Source: Spisula solida (taxonomy: Eukaryota; Mollusca; Bivalvia; Venerida; Mactridae). Taken from it: a stretch of 64,000 bases of DNA. Below are positions 1-11,124 of the stretch, piece after piece. The notes beneath the pieces were generated by a model, which was given only the letters and a program-made list of their open reading frames with translations, did no database searches and was not told the DNA's origin. The translations under genes and the position numbers were made by a program. Location: NCBI GenBank assembly GCA_947247005.1, contig OX365948.1, positions 58,069,401 to 58,133,400 on the forward strand, in the 5' to 3' direction. Every line of letters begins with the position of its first letter. Position 1 is the stretch's first letter.

Positions 1-535
1 AAAAACTAGATCACAAGGTCAAATCATAGAAAAACCTTGTGTAGACACTGGAGGTCACAATTTTGACTTAATCTATATGAAACTTGGTCACAATGATCAT
101 CACAACAAAATCTAGGTCAAGTTCGATATTGGGTCATCCGGGGTCAAAAACTAGGTCACAAGGTCAAATCATAGAAAAACCTTGTGTAGTCACTAGAGGT
201 CACAATTTTGACCTAATCTTTATGAAACTTGGTCACAACGATCATCACAACAAATTCTAGGTCAAGTTCGATATTGGGTCATACGGGGTCAAAAACTAGG
301 TCACAAGGTCAAATCATAGAAAAACCTTGTGTAGTCACTAGAGGTCACAATTTTGACCTAATCTTTATGAAACTTGGTCACAATGATCATCACAACAAAA
401 TCTAGGTCAAGTGAGATATTGCGTCATATGGGGCCAAGAACTAGGTCACTAGGTCAAATCACAGGTCTTGCATGTACTGCTATAACAGGTGAGCGACCTA
501 GGGCCCTTTGGGCCCTCTTGTTACAATTTTGGGAG
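1..535 (+). repeat. Dispersed repeat with about 145-bp tandem subunits
   Basis: Three and a half diverged subunits of about 145 bp follow each other, each built around 'aaaactaggtcacaaggtca' and 'gaggtcacaattttgacc'. The block ends with a palindromic tail near CCTAGGGCCCTTTGGGCCC. The same family, with the same tail, recurs at 58740-59240, which shows it is a dispersed element and not a local satellite. No coding capacity is visible. The window edge cuts it on the left. Confidence 0.8.
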
Positions 536-779
536 AGATATTCGCAACCATTGAAATTTTCATTGAAATATTTAAGAAACCAACACATATTGAAAGTTTG
601 AGTTAAATAAAAAACGTTTTAACCCACTCCGTTTTGTTGTTTATTTGCTTATGCAAAATGTGAAGCCTGACCTGTCTAAAATTATGAATGGACGACCTTC
701 CCCACGAAATTTTATAGCATCGGAGAACAACACAGCTTTTTATTTCATGACGGAAGGGCATAATAGCGCATGCAGTTCA

Positions 780-1110
780 CCCTGTCTGTGTATGTATGTG
801 TGAACCGTGTCTGATCTGTATATGTATTTCTTTTTGGATATTTATAGAACTTGGTACAAATGTTCACCACATCAAGACAATGTGTCATGTATAAAACGCA
901 GGTCAAGGACACCCTTAGAGGTCAAATGTTAAAAGGCTTAAAAAGTCATTCAAATTGTGCCCATTCTGGAATTAACTATGTCCTTTCTTATTGGATATTT
1001 AAATAATTTAATACAAATATTTACCACATCAAGACAATGTGTCATGCGCAAGACCCAGGTTACTAGCTCATAGGTCATACTTAAAAATATCAACAGTTAT
1101 AAGGCGTAAG
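780..1110. repeat. Two diverged copies of a second dispersed repeat
   Basis: Two related segments each carry a phrase like 'caccacatcaagacaatgtg' preceded by 'ttggatattta' and followed by 'gtcat' and 'aggtca' words. They resemble the neighbouring AGGTCA-rich family in composition but are not alignable with it by eye over their whole length. Confidence 0.5.
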
Positions 1111-1278
1111 TAGTTATAACAAATTGTGTCTGCTTTGTAACTTGGTTATTTCTCATTGGACTTCACTTGGTAACATTCAAGGTCATATTTAGACACCCTG
1201 AGCTTGCCTTCTGGTCAATGTCACATTAAGCAATTACAAACTAGATTTCAACTTATTCTATTTGAGTTACTTTATCTG

Positions 1279-2404
1279 TGTGATAACAGAACTTAGTGGG
1301 GGCATCCGTGTCCTGTGGACACATTTGTCAGATAACAGAACTTAGTGGGGACATCCTGGTCCCTTGAACACCTATCAGATAACAGAACTTAGTGGGGGCA
1401 TCCGTGTCCTGTGGACACATTTGTCAGATTACAGAACTTAGTGGGGGCATCCGTGTCCTGTGGACACATCTGTCAGATAACAGAACTTAGTGGGGACATC
1501 CTGGTCCCGTGGACACATCTGTCAGATAACAGAACTTAGTGGGGACATCCTGGTCCTGTGGACACATCTGTCAGATAACAGAACTAAGTGGGGGCATCCA
1601 TGTCCTGTGGACACATCTGTCAGATAACAGAACTTAGTGGGGGCATCCTGGTCCTGTGGACACATCTGTCAGATAACAGAACTTAGTGGGGGCATCCATG
1701 TCCTGTGGACACATTTGTCAGATAACAGAACTTAGTGGGGGCATCCAGGTCCTGTGGACACATCTGTCAGATAACAGAACTTAGTGGGGGCATCCTGGTC
1801 CTGTGGACACATCTGTCAGATAACAGAACTTAGTGGGGGCATCCATGTCCTGTGGACACATCTGTCAGATAACAGAACTTAGTGGGGACATCCTGGTCCT
1901 GTGGACACATCTGTCAGATAACAGAACTTAGTGGGGGCATCCATGTCCTGTGGACACATCTGTCAGATAACAGAACTTAGTGGGGGCATCCTGGTCCTGT
2001 GGACACATCTGTCAGATAACAGAACTTAGTGGGGGCATCCATGTCCTGTGGACACATCTGTCAGATAACAGAACTTAGTGGGGGCATCCTGGTCCTGTGG
2101 ACCCATCTGTCAGATAACAGAACTTAGTGGGGGCATCCTGGTCCTGTGGACACATCTGTCAGATAACAGAACTTAGTGGGGGCATCCATGTCCTGTGGAC
2201 ACATCTGTCAGATAACAGAACTTAGTGGGGGCATCCTGGTTCTGTGGACACATTTGTCAGATAACAGAACTTAGTGGGGGCATCCATGTCCTGTGAACAC
2301 ATCTGTCAGATAACAGAACTTAGTGGGGGCATCCATGTCCTGTGGACACATCATCCTGTCAGATAACAGAACTAAGTGGGGGCATCCATGTCCTGTGGAC
2401 ACAT
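1279..2404 (+). repeat. 49-bp minisatellite, about 23 copies
   Basis: The unit is about 49 bp and contains 'agataacagaacttagtggg' followed by a CATCC-N-GTCCTGTGGACACAT segment. Two main subtypes differ at the centre (CATCCATGTCC and CATCCTGGTCC) and often alternate, so a 98-bp higher-order unit is partly visible. No credible gene overlaps it. Confidence 0.95.
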
Positions 2405-2684
2405 TTCTAGTTGTTGATCATATACAAGTGTTTGTCAAACTTGAGTGGCCTAAATTGTGGATGGGTGACTTTGTGCAAGGGAAACATGACAGTTTCATGA
2501 AGTTCTTCAAATCACATTCATATCTTGGAAATCTTTTATTTAATTTTGAAGTTTTTGGGACACAAACATATATCTTTATATTACATTATAACTTTTATGT
2601 TGATGGAAATTTATTCATCCCATGACTTCACTTGGATCCAGTCCAGTTTCGGATAACTTCACAGTGACGTCACATGTGTTTTTA

Positions 2685-2750
2685 GTCCGTCCGTCCGTCC
2701 GTCCGTCCGTCCGTCCGTCCGTCCGTCCGTCCGTCCGTCCGTCCGTCCGT

Positions 2751-2782
<32 letters not shown>

Positions 2783-2844
2783 CAGTCAGTCAGTCAGTCA
2801 GTCAGTCAGTCAGTCAGTCAGTCAGTCAGTCAGTCAGTCAGTCA
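2685..2844 (+). repeat. Compound microsatellite (GTCC)18 then (GTCA)22
   Basis: Eighteen perfect GTCC tetramers (2685-2756) change without loss of register into 22 perfect GTCA tetramers (2757-2844). Confidence 0.97.
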
Positions 2845-3965
2845 AACAATCTGGATCCTGACATAACTCAAACAGTTTCCAAGCTAGGTTTATGAAAATT
2901 AATATGTGGCTAGGGGGCAATAAGGGGATTATGCATGTCTAAAACTATTTTGATTCTGACAAAAACTGTGGTTGCTATGGCAACAGAAACATTGAAAATG
3001 GCCTCAAACCGGTAGGGGACTTCTGTATTGCTTGCAATTCTTAATTACTTGTTGCTTTTAAGTATCAAAATAGACGAAGCCTCTTACACAAGGATAAACA
3101 ATAACATTAGTTACATTTCGAACCAACAGCCCAATTCAAAGTAGCAACAGTCGTGTTTCTGAGCCTAGCGCTCTACAGATGTTAATAATTTTCTACCACA
3201 AATCAAAACTATATATGACAATTTATAACAATAGAGGTAAATACTGTAATGTTGATTTTACTGAAAATTAGGTATTAGGACCCAACGGTAATATGTCATA
3301 CACAATAAATATTTAAAGTTGTTGCTATTGTTTTTATTATTCGATAACATAATGAGATATAAGCCAAAACAAATTACCAGTACCATACTGTAAAAGTCAC
3401 ATATTTAGTGGGTTTTAAATTCCGTGGATTCGATAAAGCATATTTCTTGGGATAATAAATTTGTGGATTACAAAACATGGATGGGAAATCATGTGTTCTG
3501 TATGAGGAGGTTGTTTAATTGAGGGGATTATATGAAAATTCAACCCCCTTGAAAATGATAATTTTACAGTATTGTGGTTTTGGTGATATGCTGAAATAAA
3601 AGGACCTTTAAGGGCCTATATCGCTCTCCTGAGTATCGTTACACTTTGGGAAATATTGCAAAAGGTGGAGGAGTAGTATGCCCCATGAAATGAAATTAAA
3701 GATGGCTGCCAGATGTCCAGTTGATAGAAACTCGCTCTTCCAATTGACTAACGGGTACGGTTCAACAAAAGACGCCGGAATGTTTGAAATGTGGATTGCA
3801 AAAAATTTTTTTTTGAAAAAATGTAGTTATGTCGTTTGCCTGTGAGACCGACGAGATGATCTTTTAAGAAAGTAAAGGCTTTGGGGACAGAATTTTTTTT
3901 GTAGGTGATGAACTTCCTATGTTAAATGTGTATTTGTTTTAATATAATGATGTTCTTTACTTCAG
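2845..3965. other. Intronic or upstream sequence with one small inverted-repeat element
   Basis: No exon is recognised here. If the DNAJC21-type gene extends left of the window, this is intron. At 3387-3570 lies a short element with ends ACTGTAAAA and ATTTTACAGT and an interior containing 'aaattccgtggatt'. Related copies occur at 4041, 7144, 17500 and 62013. Confidence 0.6.
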
Positions 3966-6095
3966 TAAATCAAAGAGAGAGAAAAGAAGAGAAAGAAAGA
4001 ACAATGTCCTTCATGAGGAGGATTCTGATATAGAGGTAATACTGTAAATCACATATTTTTGTGGGTATTAAATTTCGTGGATTTTGATGAAAATGCATTT
4101 TCCTGTGGTAGTAAGTATGTGGATCGCAAAACATGGAAGGGTAAACTTAGGTTCTGTATTGGGGTGGTAGATTTATTGTAGGGATTTTATTTCGTTGTTG
4201 ATTTTAACAATGAAATCTACGAAAATTCAACTCCCTAAAAAAAACAAATTTCACAGTAGACGATCACTCAGATATCCCACATACCGGTACATGTACATTG
4301 TAAAGTGAAGGAAGCATATTGATTTTGTTCTGGCGTTTGTCCATGTATGTTTTTCTTTACAATTGGGTGGATTTCAATAAAACTTCACATAGATACTTGG
4401 CACCAAGCTTTGTAGTTATATTGAAATGAGTTTTAGGTTGGATGAATTTGCTGGAGTTATGACCTTTTCTTGTGTCAAAAACTTCTGGTTTAGTATACAG
4501 GGGTTCTACTGAGGCCTTATGCCCAATCCTGAAAATAAGACGCACATATGTTTTGGATGCCATTAGCACACATCCCAACACTAAACCTCTGTTTCAAACA
4601 TTGTTCTATTGTCAAAATTTAGCATATAGAGTTTCAAATGACCATAACTCAGTCAATACTTGGTATTTTTTCATCAAATAACTTTCATTTTTTGAAGATA
4701 AGTTCATTCTTTCAAAAGCAGCAAATCCGGAATTCAGGATTAATCCGGAAGTGTAGAACCCCTGAGTATATTGAAGTCATTTCGAGAACAAGTCTGTCAA
4801 TCAATAAACTCCATGTAGTGTTTTTTTTTAAAAAATATTTACAGTATTCAGTATGTTGATTCATTTCGTTTGTATTCCAGGAGACCGCTGTAGCTGAAAA
4901 CACCCACATAGTTAATTCTAATAATACAGAAAATACGGACAATAAAAATATAGATGAAAATTGTGGACATGTTTTAAATGGAAGTGAGAGTTCACCTCCT
5001 TCAGATCTCTGTGATAAATTAACTGACACAGACATTTCTAGTCCGTGTGAAAATGATGGTGAAAATAGTGTGAAAGGAGACAACAAAGTTGAAAACATTC
5101 CTGCTGAGTCATGCTCAGAAAATAACACAAAGAAAAAGAAAGACAAGAAAGCAGCTCCAGATCTGAACCAAAGATCTGTAAGTGTAAGAAAGTTTGTATT
5201 TTCCCAGTTTACATGTACATTGATATTATTGATATCAGAAGACTCAACTTCAAGTGACTGATGCCAAATTAAATGCATATTTGTTGTGCTTAACAATTTA
5301 TATTTATGGAATGAAATATGGAAAGTGGTATACCAGCTATTTATCAATGACAGGGAGTACATGTAGATACTTGTATTAATCATTAAGGTTGTAGGCCTGA
5401 CTGGTTAATGACAAAGTGTCAGAATGACAAACTGTTGTTACATCAAAGGTATACCATAGCTTGTAAATGTTTTAAGTCTAACATGCTATTATAATTATAT
5501 TCTTCTAGAAGCCTGTGTAACTCTGCTAGAGGATGTCACTTATTGATCTCTATGATATCGTACTGTAAACCAAGAAATTATTTTGCGCGATTTTTTGGAT
5601 AGAATTCCGCTAAATTAAGTCGCCGCAAAAGTGCTAAAAACATTAATGTGGACATTGCAGGAAACTTAAAAATGCGAAACTTTGTACATGTAGTAGCGAA
5701 TATGCTGACTAACGGCAAAATGCGAAAGTTAGAATTTGCAAAAGAAATAAGTTTACAGTAATTGAAATACCTGCATGATGTGACGTCCCTACCATGGGTA
5801 TTTGTACTAAACCAAACCACAGTATTCTTGTTCTTTGTCTATCTAGGCCAAATTTTAGGTTATGTAAACATTTCTCTTATAGTTTGAAGTTATGTACGGA
5901 GTGTTTGTGTGTGATTACATTCTATACCTTGTATTCCAGGGCCGATGTGGTGTCTGTGGGGACGAGTTTCCATCTAGATCTAAGCTATTTGATCATATCA
6001 AAATAACCGGTCATGCTTTGTTAAAACAAGGACCTGCTCAAGAAGAACAAACACAGAAAACAAGCAAGAAAAACAAGAAGAAGAAAGGAAAATGA
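3966..6095 (+). CDS. DNAJC21: DnaJ homolog subfamily C member 21, last three coding exons (5' partial)
   Basis: DNAJC21 (yeast Jjj1) is a J-domain co-chaperone of Hsp70 acting in late cytoplasmic 60S ribosome maturation. Three exons join in frame: 3966-4035 (enters with one base of a split codon; basic KSKREKRRERK run, then acidic), 4881-5177 (phase 0; low-complexity Asn/Glu/Ser-rich linker with KKKKDKK), and 5940-6095 (C2H2 zinc finger, then a Lys-rich tail and TGA). The finger reads CGVCGDEFPSRSKLFDHIK followed by TGHALL, matching the C-terminal finger of the family (C-x2-C, SRxKLFDH, GHA). Donors and acceptors are GT/AG with consensus surroundings. The J domain and first finger are not in the window, so the gene must start upstream. 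The linker exon shows no recognisable motif. Confidence 0.88.
4041..4258. mobile_element. Short inverted-repeat element (ACTGTAAA ends) in a DNAJC21 intron
   Basis: Begins with ACTGTAAATC six bases after the exon donor at 4036 and ends with TTTCACAGT. The interior has 'taaatttcgtggatt' and a near-complementary 3' half. It is non-coding and belongs to the family at 3387, 7144, 17500 and 62013. Confidence 0.6.
4498..4764. mobile_element. MITE-like element with CAGGGGTTCTAC ends
   Basis: The terminal inverted repeats are CAGGGGTTCTAC on the left and GTAGAACCCCTG on the right, a perfect 12-bp match 267 bp apart. A related but end-degraded copy lies at 15110-15345. It sits in the intron between the first two visible DNAJC21 exons and has no coding capacity. 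Confidence 0.75.
5561..5760. mobile_element. Short inverted-repeat element (TACTGTAAAC ends)
   Basis: Starts TACTGTAAAC and ends GTTTACAGTA, perfect 10-bp inverted repeats 200 bp apart. The AT-rich interior contains 'attttgcgcgatttttt'. Non-coding and intronic in the DNAJC21 homologue. Confidence 0.7.
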
Positions 6096-6415
6096 TGACA
6101 ATTTCATATTTATACTGATAGTGTATGTGGGTGCTGAATCTAGTGAAGTTCATTCGGTGCTAATAATGTAGCAGATTTGGCTCAGACATTGAAGAATTTA
6201 GGAATAATTACAATTAAAAACCTCAATTAGAAGACAACCACTGGACGGTGGAAATGATGTCAATTTGATATTTATACTGTGTATTTGGGTCTGCGAGTGA
6301 TGCTGATTATAGTGAAGTTCATCAGTTGCTAATAATGTCATATTTGGTTCAGACATCGGTGAAGAATAAAAGAATAATAACAATTTAAAACCTCAATTAG
6401 AAGACAACCACTGGA
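6093..6415 (+). repeat. Two-copy tandem duplication beginning at the DNAJC21 stop codon
   Basis: The sequence from the TGA stop (AAATGATGACAATTT) through 'agaagacaaccactgga' is repeated about 160 bp downstream (AAATGATGTCAATTT to the same phrase). Divergence is moderate. It falls in the 3' untranslated region. Confidence 0.8.
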
Positions 6416-6946
6416 TGGAGATACTAGAGAAAGTCTGTCTTTGTGGTAATATAGACAGGTTCTAATTATGAGCGTGAAAAAACTGGTCCATGAAAATACA
6501 GTTACTCGAAGCGTTTGTGGTTTCACTTTACAATACCATAAACCCCCATGTAAAGTCCACACCTGTGTATCGGTTGCAGAAAAAAAGATGTGTACCATCG
6601 AATATATGTCACCCTTTTCAAATTTCACTTATAGATATTTCATAGTTACTACTTAGCAGCTGGAACAATTGATTTGCATTGATTGAAAATTGTATCACAG
6701 GGTTTACTGAAGCAAGATGAATTGAAATTAACCACGGTATTGACAAACTTATCCTCAATTAGACTTTACTGGAAAATTAAACAGTGTGCTATAATTGTTT
6801 GACTTCAATAAGACCATCATTTCAGCATGCTCTGGTTAAGTTTTACTTTTACAGAAAATTAATTTGAAAATAAAATGTAATAATAGTTCTGTGTCTACTC
6901 TCGTACCAGTGTCTATTGTTAAAGGTGAAACCAGTTGTTTTTTGTC

Positions 6947-6952
6947 AATAAA
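6947..6952 (+). promoter_or_regulatory. Candidate polyadenylation signal of the DNAJC21 homologue
   Basis: A canonical AATAAA in 'gtcaataaagaatcttc', about 850 bp after the stop codon. An earlier AATAAA near 6366 is an alternative. The interval 6416-6946 shows no other feature. Confidence 0.45.
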
Positions 6953-7143
6953 GAATCTTCTTGGAATGATATGTCATATTTGATACTTGTTTATTTCATG
7001 AAAACATATGGTCACATTATGTATACAGAAAACTGAAGTTTAATATAGACAGATCATGGTCAATAGTGTAATACATGTATTATGCTAGAAGAGTTTCAGA
7101 GAATCGGTGAATTTTTTTGGTTAATACATACTTACAAGACCAT

Positions 7144-7350
7144 CGTAAAATCATTATTTTTAGAGGGTGTTGAATTTTTGTTGTTGAACTCGATCATAAA
7201 ATCTAAAGGCCATTATTTAGCAAACTCAAATACATGACATGGTTTTATCCTCCAATTTTCAGTAAACCACAAATTATGACCCCACAAGAGTGGATCTTTT
7301 TCAAAATCCACACAATTTAATACCCACGAAAATATGTGATTATACAGTAT
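7144..7350. mobile_element. Degraded inverted-repeat element (TAAAATCATT / GTGATTATACAGT)
   Basis: The left edge TAAAATCATTATTTTT and right edge GTGATTATACAGT bound an interior with complementary halves like the copy at 17500-17725. Non-coding. Confidence 0.5.
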
Positions 7351-7417
7351 ACAATCAAACATATGATTCTACGTAGAAATAATGTACAAACACATTGTCT
7401 GTCACAGGTGCTAAACT

Positions 7418-7752
7418 TCAGGGTGCTGTGTTGTCAAAACATGGAAATCTTAAACTGACGTTCAAATTTAAATTCCTTATAATACTTTTAACGATCACAG
7501 ATAGTGAATTGATATAGTTTTATAAGAGTTTACGGAAATCTTAAACTTCTGTCAAATAAATTCTTTATAATACTTTTACAACTATAAAGTGTGGTAAATA
7601 GAGTTGCAATACTTATAAAGATTCAGTTAATGAATTCTTATAAACGATATCTGTCCCCAATTTGCAGCTGTTAAAGAATGCTAAAGAATTCAAATTTGAA
7701 CGTAAGATTACAATTTTTGTAAGTGCTTTGAAAAAAACAGTACCCTGGACTA
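7418..7752. mobile_element. MITE-like element with CAGGGTRCTGT ends
   Basis: The left end CAGGGTGCTGT and right end ACAGTACCCTG are inverted repeats. Internal flanks are also complementary (CGTTCAAATTTAAATTC versus GAATTCAAATTTGAACG). A relative lies at 55850-56085. It lies just past the 3' end of the glucosylceramidase-like gene. Confidence 0.65.
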
Positions 7753-7786
7753 CAGCAGCTGTAACACAATTAGTATATATCATGTT

Positions 7787-9367
7787 TTATGTCCAGGTGA
7801 ATGTTTGAATGGAGGAAGGTTTCAAGGTGAAGTTTATAGAATGATTTCCTTCCTCAATATGGATGTTAACTTCACTGTTCATCATGTTAGCAATTATCAT
7901 ACAAACTGAATTGTCTGGTCGTAGAAAGGCTACGGCAGGGAGAGATGTCGAGTATTTCTTATTGTACATTATGTTGACTCCTTTAGAACCTGTAGGAAGG
8001 AATTTACTGAAGTGACCCATCACGTAGAACATTGGTTGTTTATAGAAGACTTGTTTAGTGCGGTCTACAATGATTGGACTATCAGCATCATTGCCGACCC
8101 AACTCGGTCCGCCGGACGTATTCACCGCTAGGTTATAGTGTGTAAAACCAGACATAAAGTTGTTCATATCTTGAAACAGACTTCTAGCCAATGTTTCACC
8201 TCGCTCCCAGCTTCCTAACACTACCACTGGTTGTTGTCGTAAACAAAACTCTGAACCTAAGATGATTTTATCAGGATATTTAAAATGAGCGTTTGATAAA
8301 TATTCAGCATTTGATGGATCGTCATGGTGACCTTGTACCGCGAAACCATCGATAGCATCTCGTGCATCGTCGTCATTGAAAACGTCCGTCCAAAGTGGCA
8401 ACTGATCGCGGTTGTCATCCATGACCAGTAGTTTGATGTAGTCGTAATTGTACTCCTTTAACGAAGGTTTTAGGTCATGGACTGTCCAGTTTCTCATTGT
8501 CTCAGCGGTCCAACATAATGATTGGTACTGCGGGTCAGTCTGGTTGTCACAGCTACGGACTGGTCCACTCTGTGGTGTTATACCCCACATTCTACCATGA
8601 AGCATAAAACCTTCATATTCCGCTAGAAATCGAGCCAGGTAGTTAGCGTATACTTTAGCCATACTCTCTAGTACCGTACCATACCCGACCATGTTGTTGT
8701 TGGATTTCATCCAATCGGGTGGGCTCCACGGACTTCCGTACAGCGACACGTTTCTTCTGCTTGTAACCACAGCTTTATCAATGTAGGGTATCTTATAAAA
8801 ATGATCCGCTCCAGCGATGGTGAATTTAGACAAACCTGTATCACCTGAAGTAAAGTCATACGAGTATATTTCAGACGACATGTCGTTACTTGCGATTGGA
8901 ATCCTGCCCAGAGAATACTCGATACCGTCGGGACCGAAGTACGTCTGGATCAGATTATCCTGAGCACCTTGTGGCAGACTGGCGATATTTATACCGGCGG
9001 CATCCGTGAACGTTCCTCCAAACCCAATAACCGTCTGCTTAGTTTCAGTAACTTGAATTTTAAACTCGATGTTTACAACTGATTGTTCATTTTTTTTAAC
9101 AATGAAACTTTCCGACATGTTGTGTACCGTCTTTCTCATTCTGTAGCCAGATTTCGTTGATTCATAAACTGCAAACTCTCCCGGATGAAGGGGAGTTTCT
9201 TCTTCAATAGAGTCACAATACGTAGAGTTACACACGCAGACGATCGAAGAGGCACCGAAAGACTTCCTGATACACGGATGATATGTTCTTCCTGAATTGT
9301 TGTGTTCTAAACATAGACACCACTGTATATACATGTAGACAACAACAAACACTACACGATACTCCAT
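7787..9367 (-). CDS. Lysosomal glucosylceramidase-like protein (GH30), acid/base catalytic Glu missing
   Basis: A single uninterrupted 526-residue frame, the usual length of animal acid beta-glucosidase, which removes glucose from glucosylceramide in lysosomes. The start at 9367 (ATAATGG context) gives a hydrophobic signal peptide of about 20 residues (MEYRVVFVVVYMYIQWCLC). The conserved N-terminal Cys cluster follows (CIRKSFGASSIVCVCNSTYC), then GFGGTFTDAA, RIPIASND, GSPWSPPDWMKS, and the C-terminal block SPIIVD-x-TK-x-FYKQPMFY-x-MGHFSKF. The nucleophile Glu is kept (GSEFC, about residue 373). The acid/base motif, normally NEP, reads TPQSGPV (residues 265-271): Asn is Ser and the catalytic Glu is Gly. 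The active-site HWY that follows AV in human GBA is QGH here. Several N-glycosylation sequons are present. Hydrolase activity is therefore doubtful, although the fold appears intact. There are no introns, whereas the mammalian gene has many, so a retrocopy origin is possible. Confidence 0.93.
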   Translation of the reverse strand: MEYRVVFVVVYMYIQWCLCLEHNNSGRTYHPCIRKSFGASSIVCVCNSTYCDSIEEETPLHPGEFAVYESTKSGYRMRKTVHNMSESFIVKKNEQSVVNIEFKIQVTETKQTVIGFGGTFTDAAGINIASLPQGAQDNLIQTYFGPDGIEYSLGRIPIASNDMSSEIYSYDFTSGDTGLSKFTIAGADHFYKIPYIDKAVVTSRRNVSLYGSPWSPPDWMKSNNNMVGYGTVLESMAKVYANYLARFLAEYEGFMLHGRMWGITPQSGPVRSCDNQTDPQYQSLCWTAETMRNWTVHDLKPSLKEYNYDYIKLLVMDDNRDQLPLWTDVFNDDDARDAIDGFAVQGHHDDPSNAEYLSNAHFKYPDKIILGSEFCLRQQPVVVLGSWERGETLARSLFQDMNNFMSGFTHYNLAVNTSGGPSWVGNDADSPIIVDRTKQVFYKQPMFYVMGHFSKFLPTGSKGVNIMYNKKYSTSLPAVAFLRPDNSVCMIIANMMNSEVNIHIEEGNHSINFTLKPSSIQTFTWT

Positions 9368-9583
9368 TATGAATACTAGATTCAATAATCAAATACTAAT
9401 ATCGGTCATCATACGTAAACTTTAACTCAATATTGGATCAAAACAATTTGTTGACGTTTATAACATTGTATATAATCAGTTGTTTGCATTATTAAACCTT
9501 GACCTTATTCTTGTATCAAGATAAGATACAGAGTCCAGATATAGCAAGGACATTTTTGTGTTATGTACTACAAAAGTAGATAG

Positions 9584-10046
9584 TAGGGCTGCGTACCAGT
9601 TTCCGATATAAATCGAATACCTGTATTTTGCGTTCGATCGATACATCGTATTGAACATGTCAGTATTGGTCAAAACATCTATCAACAAAAATACACAACA
9701 AAATCCCCATTTTCAGTTATGTTTCCGGTAGACTATTAGCTTCGTCTCAAAATGGTCAGGTCGTCGACGCAGCTTATGTCCGAGCGAATCTAATTTTCTA
9801 ACAAGAATCTGCTTTGCAAACTACTCATGCAATTTAAACATGTGTAAATAGGTTGTTTATCACATATCTCAAGTCTGACGTGATTGTGTTCCGCAAGTTA
9901 AATAAATGTTGTAAGTCTGCAAGTGCAGATATACAGTTTTTAGATTGTTTATTGTCAAAACAAAATATCATATGATATATCGAATATCGATCATTTTGTA
10001 TCGATACAAATATCGTATCGATCATTTTAACTGATACACAGCCCTA
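9584..10046. mobile_element. Non-autonomous hAT-like transposon with perfect 8-bp target duplication
   Basis: The ends are TAGGGCTGCGTACCAGTT (left) and AACTGATACACAGCCCTA (right), inverted repeats with few mismatches. Both sides are flanked by the identical octamer GTAGATAG (9576-9583 and 10047-10054), the duplication size typical of hAT elements. The 463-bp interior is rich in ATCGAT words and has no credible transposase. Confidence 0.88.
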
Positions 10047-10179
10047 GTAGATAGCAGTTGAAAACTCGAAATCTGAAATAAATATTCATGTAGTGAATCT
10101 GGTTTGACCTTGAAATGAGGTCAATACAATGCCTTCAATGATGGGTAATTGTTTCCCTTGGAAGCATATTGTTCAAGCT

Positions 10180-10535
10180 CTACCTTTACATCCAATGACT
10201 CGCTAGTATCTGATTGGTTGACTATAAGCAAAGTATTTAAATCAACCAATGACAGAGCTGCATTCTGAGACTGATTGGTTAGTTCTGAGATCAGGATTAA
10301 AATTAACCAATGACAGCTGCATTCTGAGACTGCTAGCATCTGATTGGTTGACTCTGAGCTCCTTATTAAAACTGACCAATGACAGAGCTGCATTCTGAGA
10401 CTGATTGGTTAGTTCTGAGATCAGTATTAAAATTGACCAATGACAGAGCTGCATTATAAGACTGCTAGTATCTGATAGGTTAGTTCTGAGATTAGTGTTT
10501 AAATTGACCAATCACAGAGCTGCATTCTGAGACAT
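10180..10535. repeat. Tandem repeat with ATTGGTT / ACCAATGACAGAGCTGCA units
   Basis: Units of roughly 60-110 bp repeat 'gctgcattctgagactg', 'tgattggttgactctgag' and 'accaatgacagagctgcat' in varying combinations. The CCAAT and ATTGG words make it look promoter-like, but the regular repetition explains them. A shorter relative (GACCAATAGCAAGACTGCAT, three copies of about 36 bp) is at 11125-11245. Confidence 0.75.
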
Positions 10536-10669
10536 ACCTGCTAACCATGCTGAATGTAAGAGAACCTAAAGATACCAAATAAAACACCTTCATTTAATTT
10601 AATATTTATTTTGATAAAACAAAAATGTAAAATATACAATCTACGTATCAGACTAGTGAATACAGTGAA

Positions 10670-10825
10670 ACATTAACAGTAAAACCTCACATACAGACCA
10701 TCTCAATAATAAGACCATCTCAAAATTAAGACCACACTTTTCAGGTCTATTTTCACTGGTTTGCTATAAGGCCAACTATAAAGAGACCAGTTTCCCAATG
10801 GTGGTCTTATTGTTGAGGATTAAAT
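10670..10825. repeat. Dispersed repeat beginning ACAGTAAAACCTCACATAC
   Basis: Begins ACAGTAAAACCTC and contains 'aataagaccatctcaaaatt' and 'gtggtcttattgttgagg'. The start resembles the element at 17750-18050 (ACAGTAAAACCTCTCG). No coding content. Confidence 0.45.
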
Positions 10826-11124
10826 GTACAGATTGTTTATATGTTTCAGTTTAGAACTACTCTAGTCTCTATTTTATAGCTAGGTAACATAATTACATAT
10901 AAAGATCAATGTATAACATTCAAAATTCATGTGTACCGTAAAGTGTACAACTTGATTTAGGAATAAAATTGAATGTTAGTACTTAGAAAATATTATCACA
11001 GGCTAACATGTCTCCAAACATCACAAATGTTACTATAAGCTAGCTATTGAGTTCACAAATATTGTCTTTTAAAAAAGAATTTGAGACACAATCTACAACA
11101 CTCAGCCTTACATACTGCATTTAG

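Noticed and set aside
4712..5383. 223-codon minus-strand frame
   Set aside because: Antisense to a DNAJC21 exon with clear plus-strand splice sites. It has no domain, and the hydrophobic composition reflects complemented Glu/Lys codons.
10180..10535. CCAAT-box promoter cluster
   Set aside because: The CCAAT/ATTGG words are parts of a tandem repeat in a region with no gene start.
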